A stretch of DNA of 64,000 nt, from the NCBI RefSeq assembly GCF_050908995.1, contig NC_135120.1:17559433-17623432 (forward strand), in the 5' to 3' direction. The stretch comes from Andrena cerasifolii (lineage: Eukaryota > Arthropoda > Insecta > Hymenoptera > Andrenidae). Both the position numbers and the translations under genes were made by a program. Below, piece after piece: positions 58,727 to 64,000 of the stretch. Position 1 is the stretch's first letter. Each line of letters opens with the position of its first letter. The notes beneath the pieces are model-generated. The model saw only the letters and a list, made by a program, of their open reading frames with translations, did not search any database and was not told the origin of the DNA.

Positions 58727-59396
58727 CCCTGTATACATCATTCCACAAAGGATAGTAACAAAATTGTCCTATCACAATCTTGAATGACAATCGGAACGTA
58801 AAATCCACAACCTCTCGGTTCGCAAGGCTCGAGAGGAGAGAATTCATCGATGCCCTGAATACCTTAATTGAAGAACACCCTCCCGCCCGCCACCTGTTTC
58901 TTTTCCTCCTGCAGGTACATATTTGTTCGACGAATTAATCTGCGAGGACTCTCGCCAAAGACTCACCCCAGGCTGCTACAATTTCGCGCAGCCCCGTTAC
59001 GATATGCATCAACAAAGGCGCGGCAACGAAAACGCTCGTGGCCCCGACAATTTAAGACGCTGGTTTTCGCGCGGAAACTTTCCCAGGTCGTCGTCGTTCA
59101 CGGTTAAATTACACCAACGAAATTATTGCTGCGCAAACGAGGACGAGGAGCGGGGCAGGCCTGGGGTGAAGGGTGACAACAAACTATTATGCTACCCCCG
59201 AGCCCCAGGGCTTCGTTTCGTCGCTTCCACCGGCGCTTTCGTACAGATATTAGAAAAGCGAGCGCGGCTCTTACCTCTCGACGGCTGCGAAAGGCGCCAG
59301 CAAAGGCTCGCGATGAAAATCCACCGAGAGATGTATGTACAAACGATGCAGCCTGGTGGAGAAACTAACATCGAGCTGGCAGACTTTCTTCCTTAA

Positions 59397-60144
59397 GGGG
59401 GAACACCACTGTGACGGCCGGAAAAGTAAGCTGTTTTTAAGATTTTTTTCAGGAATAATTTACAGTTTTCATAAAACAAATTTATTACCTACCTTTAGTA
59501 CAATGTCTTAAGAGACTATACAAAAAAAATAAATAGGAAAACATGCATAAATTTTAATATATTAATTAATCTTCTAGATCCCCCACGCGTGCTGGTCGAA
59601 TGTGTGGGTAACTATGGAACAGTAAAATTTCATTTTTTTTTTTTTATAAAGTATATGAGTGAATGACCGAATTGCTGAATCTATGGACCTTTGAGATTAA
59701 TACTTGAATATATTTATGTATTACAACAAAACAACTATTGAAATTACATTTAAATTTATTTCTCTTGAAATTTCTATAAAAATAATTACTTATTCTCATC
59801 GTAATTTGAAAAACAAAATTATAAAATGCAAAATGTGTAGAAGCCCAGTAAGAATTGTACTTATTAATGTTTGCTTAATACGCGCAACTAAAAAATAGGA
59901 TATTAAAAGTGCAACTACACTCCATTTGTAAACATATAATAATGTTTAAATTTATAACTGACATTTCTTTGCCTAATGGTCATTCACTGATACGCGGTCA
60001 ATTACTGGTTGGTTTATTTCATAGTCTCTTAAGACATTGTACTAACGGTAGGTAATAAAAATTTTATACGAAAACTGTAAATTATTCCTGAAGAAGGTGC
60101 TTAAAAATGGCTTAATTTTCCGGTCGTCGCAGTGGTGTTCCCCC
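59397..60144. mobile_element. TTAA-flanked element with about 120-bp TIRs
   Basis: TTAA at 59393-59396 and 60145-60148. Both ends start GGGGGAACACCACTG and stay inverted through GGAATAATTTACAGTTTTC and CAATGTCTTAAGAGACTAT. The centre is AT-rich and unique. piggyBac-type by target site. Confidence 0.85.
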
Positions 60145-60148
60145 TTAA

Positions 60149-61859
60149 CGTTGCCGTTCAATCATTACACGCGCCCTTCGCTTCTAGTCTCACGATGCTG
60201 ATTTATTTCCAGCTAAAAGGTATTACAAAGGGCTCGCGTCTTTCTTTGTGCGATCCTTTATTAATTAGTGGCGACCTGTGGAGCTTTAATAGCAGACGAG
60301 CACGAAGAGAAGGAGGAGAAGGTAGAAAAGGAGGCTCGCGAGGTCTTTGAGATTCTTCTGTCGCCAAAGACTCGAAAGAAATTGAAACGCCCAAGACGCT
60401 CCATCGGAAGATACCTATTTGCCAATGCACGCCGTTCGTTGCAGAGACAAAGGCATCGACGCGTAAAGACGACCACAGAGGGGGCAGTTTGCGGTAAACG
60501 AAGGGGGAATGTCTCGAACCCCTGCTGCAGGGAATAATATGGCTTCCATCGGGGGTGGACTTCCTGCTGCTCCTCTCCTCCACTTTCGCAGCTTGTTTTT
60601 TCCCTCTCGGGAAAGCCCGATTGTCCCCAGCACAATTTAACTGCAGGAGAAAGTACGCTCCGAGACTGTTAAGAGCCGAGGAAAGCTCTCGCTGGGTACT
60701 GTACAGATATAAGGCAGCTGTAGCTGTAAAAACGGGCTTCTTTTTCCTCCAGCCGTCCCGTCGCGTCGCGTCGAACCTTATTCCGTAGCCTTTGTTCCTT
60801 CCTTCCCCGCTGACTACGGAAGCGAGCTTACGTGACTCGCGAGCCTGGCTGTAATTCCCCGGAAAACGGCTTCCCAATTTCAACGAGACCCGTGCAACGA
60901 ATGCACGGCTAAATAATTCAGGTATCTGCGCGGAGCCTTAGATATTGGTCGAGACAGCCGGAGCCTTGTCCGACTTCCGACTCGGAATTCACTCCGACGA
61001 AATATGCGAGCGGTGTACGTGCACTTGTATCTTTCAGCTTCGCTGGAATACCGCCTGCTTCGGTCGAGTGGAATCATTTCTAAATAAGGATGCACGGCTG
61101 CTGCGATTAAGCGGCAAAGAGAAAGGGGCGTGCCACTGTGCTTGAGTGAATATTTTCATTTTCTAGCTTAAGTGAGCTTTTCGATTTTTTTAGTAATCCA
61201 AGCACAATTTGGGTATATTTATTTGAATCGCTGTTGGGCATTAACTAAATAAAGAATTATTTAAATGACGGATGAAATACCTAAAAGGTACTTTAACCTT
61301 AGATTATTCGTCGAATAAAGGTCACTTTCTTATTCGACACACGCGAATCATTTTTTTTTTTTAACTTTTATTCGTTATTCGAAGTTTGTGTTTAAATAAA
61401 AATTTTACCCACCTCTGATTTGAATTAAGAAACGGGAGCGCTGACTAGTGGCGAATTTCTTTTGTGCCAAGTGCAATAACAGCGGGTCGAATTAAAATAG
61501 AAAAGTGTTTCTATCGGTGCAAGGTGCGGTAGCTCTCCTCGGAAGCTTTTATCGATCACGAACTCGGTCGTTTCAAGAGAGAAAATAAGAACGATGGAAA
61601 GGCGAGAGAGAAGTGAAAAAGGGATAGGGCGCCGCGAGTAAAGGAACCTGCAAACATACGATGCCATTGGCTTTTGTTGGAATGGTGCTCGGCAATGGAA
61701 ATTTGTCGATCTCGAATTCATTGTTCCGACTATTTTTTAAAATTTAAAGCACGCTGGCAGCGTCTAAAATGGCGCTCGCTCCAATTCTGGGTGGGGAAAA
61801 CTGGGCATAACAGGCTTGTGCTATTATTTAGACGCAGGGAAATTTACTTTTTCGAGAAT
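60149..61859. other. Unique stretch
   Basis: A 226-codon minus-strand frame (60203-60883) overlaps an acidic/basic plus-strand frame. Neither has family features or splice sites. 61140-61420 is AT-rich. Confidence 0.4.
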
Positions 61860-61863
61860 TTAA

Positions 61864-61971
61864 GGTGGTATTCTGGTTAAACTAAAGTCTAACGACAACA
61901 ATTGTACAGATGCTCTATAAACAGATACCAAAAATTGTGTAAAAGAGCGCGTTTTAAACTGGAATACCCCC
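61864..61971. mobile_element. Minimal TTAA-flanked element, 108 bp
   Basis: TTAA at 61860-61863 and 61972-61975. Ends GGTGGTATTCTGGTTAAACT and (inverted) GGGGGTATTCCAGTTTAAAA. The terminal GGGGGTATTCCA also opens the element at 32615. Confidence 0.7.
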
Positions 61972-62189
61972 TTAAAAGGAACTTCACCCATCTGCGATAA
62001 GCTTGGAAACGAGTGCATTTGTAAAAGTGATCGTATCAGCAACAATTACAAAACGAGGCCTCCCATAGTTGGCAGCGTGTGGAAGAGCCAAGCGAACGCT
62101 TTACCTTTCGAAACTTGTCCACCTGAATTCTGACACTGTTCGCCAAGTGATCGCGTAATTCTTTCAACGAAAGTTTCAGCTAAACAGTG

Positions 62190-62462
62190 TCAAGGGGCAG
62201 TGAAACGATCAGGAAGCATTTTCTCCAATTCAGAAACATCAATCGCTACCGCCTCCTTTTTCGCTTTTGAGAGGGTTGCGTTGTATAAGATCCACACCTC
62301 CATTCCAATTTCCCAGCTGTATTTGCCCGTGGAAAAGTGTACTGCTTGTCGGAGCTGAAATTCAATCTTACTTAAACCAATACGGCTTATGCGACTATGC
62401 GGTTTAACTCCCACCTTCATAGCCTGATCTTGGAACCGTTTCAATCCCAGACCCTTTGAACC
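62190..62462 (-). CDS. Possible terminal coding exon, unknown protein (90 aa)
   Basis: On the minus strand an acceptor-like TTCTCTAG precedes 62462. The frame then stays open for 90 codons to TGA at 62190. The codons show the purine-first bias of real coding sequence, and the peptide mixes charged and aromatic residues in a natural way (for example QAVHFSTGKYSWEIGMEVW mid-exon and DVSELEKMLPDRF near the end). The upstream polypyrimidine tract is weak and no matching donor was found nearby. It could be a last exon, an exon fragment carried by a repeat, or chance. No domain is recognised. A 10-bp inverted pair (TGACACTGTT / AACAGTGTCA) lies just past the stop. Confidence 0.28.
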   Translation of the reverse strand, partial: GSKGLGLKRFQDQAMKVGVKPHSRISRIGLSKIEFQLRQAVHFSTGKYSWEIGMEVWILYNATLSKAKKEAVAIDVSELEKMLPDRFTAP

Positions 62463-62554
62463 CTAGAGAACCCGTACTCCTCGGCCAGTAACTCGTGAAA
62501 AATCACATACCATCATCGACGACAAATGATACCGCAAGCTGCGTGAAAAATGCA

Positions 62555-63594
62555 CTTACAAGGGAAGTTTTTTTTTCTAGTATTTTTTTTAACCTTTCTT
62601 TCCAAATTCTAGTAACGACAGTTGACAACGCGTGTAACACTATTAAAATTTTGTTTGAAACATTTTTTTCTGTCTCCTGTACTTTAGGAGTTACAGGGGA
62701 AAAAGTGGGGAGTGCCTATTTAACTTTGAGGTTAGTTTTCACACCCTTAAGGGGACCTTCCGGTCTAGAGCCCAAAAAATAGGTGATATTTAGGAATTAA
62801 TTAAAGGAAAACTACTATATATAATTTAATGAGACTTTTTGCATTGTATTAAGGATGTCTTAAGTTATAGAAATATATTTTTTGTTTTATAATTAATCAT
62901 TGCAGACGGCACTGGGGAGTCGTTAAAGTCAAGGCGTCAAAAAATTCATCCAAATCGGTGGGACCTGTATCTCCAAAAGTTATTATCCGATTCGACTGAA
63001 ACTTTTTTTTATTTTGAAGAATATACTTCTGGCTAGGGGGAAACCAGAAAAAATACAAAAATGACATTTTTAAGAAAATAACGACGCTTGAAGTTTAAAA
63101 TCACTTTTTCCTTATGTTTTTCGTTCTTTCAACCCCTTTAAAAATTACAAATTTTCAATTTTTGTATTTTTTTCTGGTATCCCCCTTAGCCAGAAGTATA
63201 TTCTTCAAAATAAAAAAATTTCAGTCGAATCGGATAATAACCTTTGGAAATACAGATCCCACGGATTTTGAGAACACTGTTTCGAGAAAAACGTGTTTAA
63301 AGTTTTACGTGAGTGGCGAGTGGCCGGGTGTTACCCATGCATTTGCCGCTACTCAAATGCCTATAACTTCTTGAATTTTACGAATTTCAACAAATCCTTT
63401 TAAACACGCATTCCTAAAAGATTGAACATTCGAAAAATGAAATAAACAAAAACCGACATTTACACCGGAACCTCCCCTTAAAGGGCGATCGGGCACGAAT
63501 GAAACATACCGTTGGTATTGTCTTGAGTCACTCTATAAACCCACGAAGTTGCGTTGCAATCGGTGAGCAAGGGTTCGCGGTGTTCCCTTGTTGG
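62555..63594. mobile_element. Foldback family CTTACAAGGG, copy 3 (decayed, hosts another element)
   Basis: Left end CTTACAAGGGAAG at 62555. The right part GTTGCGTTGCAATCGGTGAG ... TGTTCCCTTGTTGG aligns with the right part of copies 1 and 2 with an internal deletion. The TTAA element 62751-63477 lies between. The left half is poorly conserved. Confidence 0.5.
62751..63477. mobile_element. TTAA foldback family CCTTCCGGTCTAGAG, copy 2
   Basis: TTAA at 62747-62750 and 63478-63481. Ends GGGGACCTTCCGGTCTAGAG and (inverted) GGGGAGGTTCCGGTGTAAAT. Collinear with 37712-38401, with a 36-bp insertion near 63309-63345 (TGAGTGGCGAGTGGCCGGG...). Confidence 0.85.
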
Positions 63595-64000
63595 TAGCAA
63601 AGGTATCGCTGAAAGAGTCGATAGAAATGGGTGTAGAAGCGATCGGTTTAGATCGTTCAATGCAGGGAGCCCGGATCGACAGAAATTTCATGCTAATCTA
63701 ATCGTTAACCGCTATCACTATCAATTTGCCTCGAATGTTGGACAAGACACCGCGAGTAAAGTGGAATAAGTGCATAAAAACCAGCCGGTCGTTGGCTTCC
63801 ATTGCGTTTCCTGTTCGCGGCGCCCCTATCGTTGTTATCGGGGTCGCATGCCTGCTCGTGCTTCGCAAACGCTCTTATCTCCGTATTGCTCTAGCGGGGA
63901 CCATGTCGCCTAACGTAACGAACTCTATTCGCCTGTCCGAATGGACGAAGGAGAAACGGCCGAGCCGTGCCGCGCGCGGGGCAACAAGAACGCCACTGCG
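63595..64000. other. Unique right edge
   Basis: CATAAAAACCAG near 63774 followed by TTCCATTGCG could be promoter-like, but the first ATG downstream opens only 21 codons. Nothing further supported. Confidence 0.4.

Noticed and set aside
60203..60883. 226-codon minus-strand open frame, the longest in the window
   Set aside because: No domain, no splice context; composition is what a GC-rich non-coding stretch gives, and overlapping frames on the other strand are equally open.
1..64000. CRISPR arrays, prokaryotic operons or ribosomal RNA
   Set aside because: No regularly spaced direct repeats with unique spacers, no ribosome-binding-site pattern, no rRNA-like segments; the DNA is eukaryotic.

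Overview
The window looks like gene-poor, repeat-rich nuclear DNA of an insect, probably a hymenopteran. The evidence is the absence of bacterial-style operons, intron-type splice signals around short open segments, frequent CpG dinucleotides in the GC-rich parts, non-LTR retrotransposon 3' ends, and very many short terminal-inverted-repeat (TIR) elements. The order assignment is inference; no conserved housekeeping gene is present to fix it. Most of the window behaves like intron or intergenic sequence, with GC-rich unique stretches alternating with AT-rich transposon islands.

Coding content is sparse. The clearest complete gene is a tiny single-exon gene on the minus strand (33422-33586). 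It has a TATA box and encodes a 54-residue precursor with a signal peptide, an Ala/Asp/Pro-rich spacer and a basic Arg/Pro-rich tail. Also on the minus strand are a short first coding exon (14374-14429) and a textbook internal exon (2358-2546, His/Pro-rich). Both junctions carry two bases of a split codon, so the exons join in frame and may be the start of one gene whose roughly 12-kb intron fills the left of the window. A Cys-rich, GC3-rich putative first exon (50577-50795) and a possible terminal exon (62190-62462) are weaker calls.

The mobile-element layer dominates. At least ten copies of short elements are flanked by TTAA and begin with a G-rich end, commonly followed by a CACTGT-like block; several are long foldbacks. 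TA-flanked (Tc1/mariner-type) elements occur at 693, 5922, 18722, 35136, 41437 and 58016. hAT-type elements occur at 43065 and 57982, the latter with a near-perfect 8-bp target duplication. Nesting is frequent: a TA element lies inside a hAT element (58016 in 57982), a hAT lies inside another hAT-like end (43065 in 43031), and a TTAA element lies inside a degraded CTTACAAGGG-end element (62751 in 62555). A foldback at 52660-53473 carries an intact 163-codon frame between its arms. Non-LTR retrotransposon 3' ends are seen at 30493, 43643 and 56917, and a tRNA-like (SINE-type) segment at 57147.

Simple repeats include a (TATAATAA)n array (41002), a TAA-rich retrotransposon tail (30780), a degenerate 15-18-bp minisatellite (44167) and a 19-C run (55619). 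The remaining long stretches were read on both strands. They show only chance open frames of the sort expected in GC-rich non-coding DNA.
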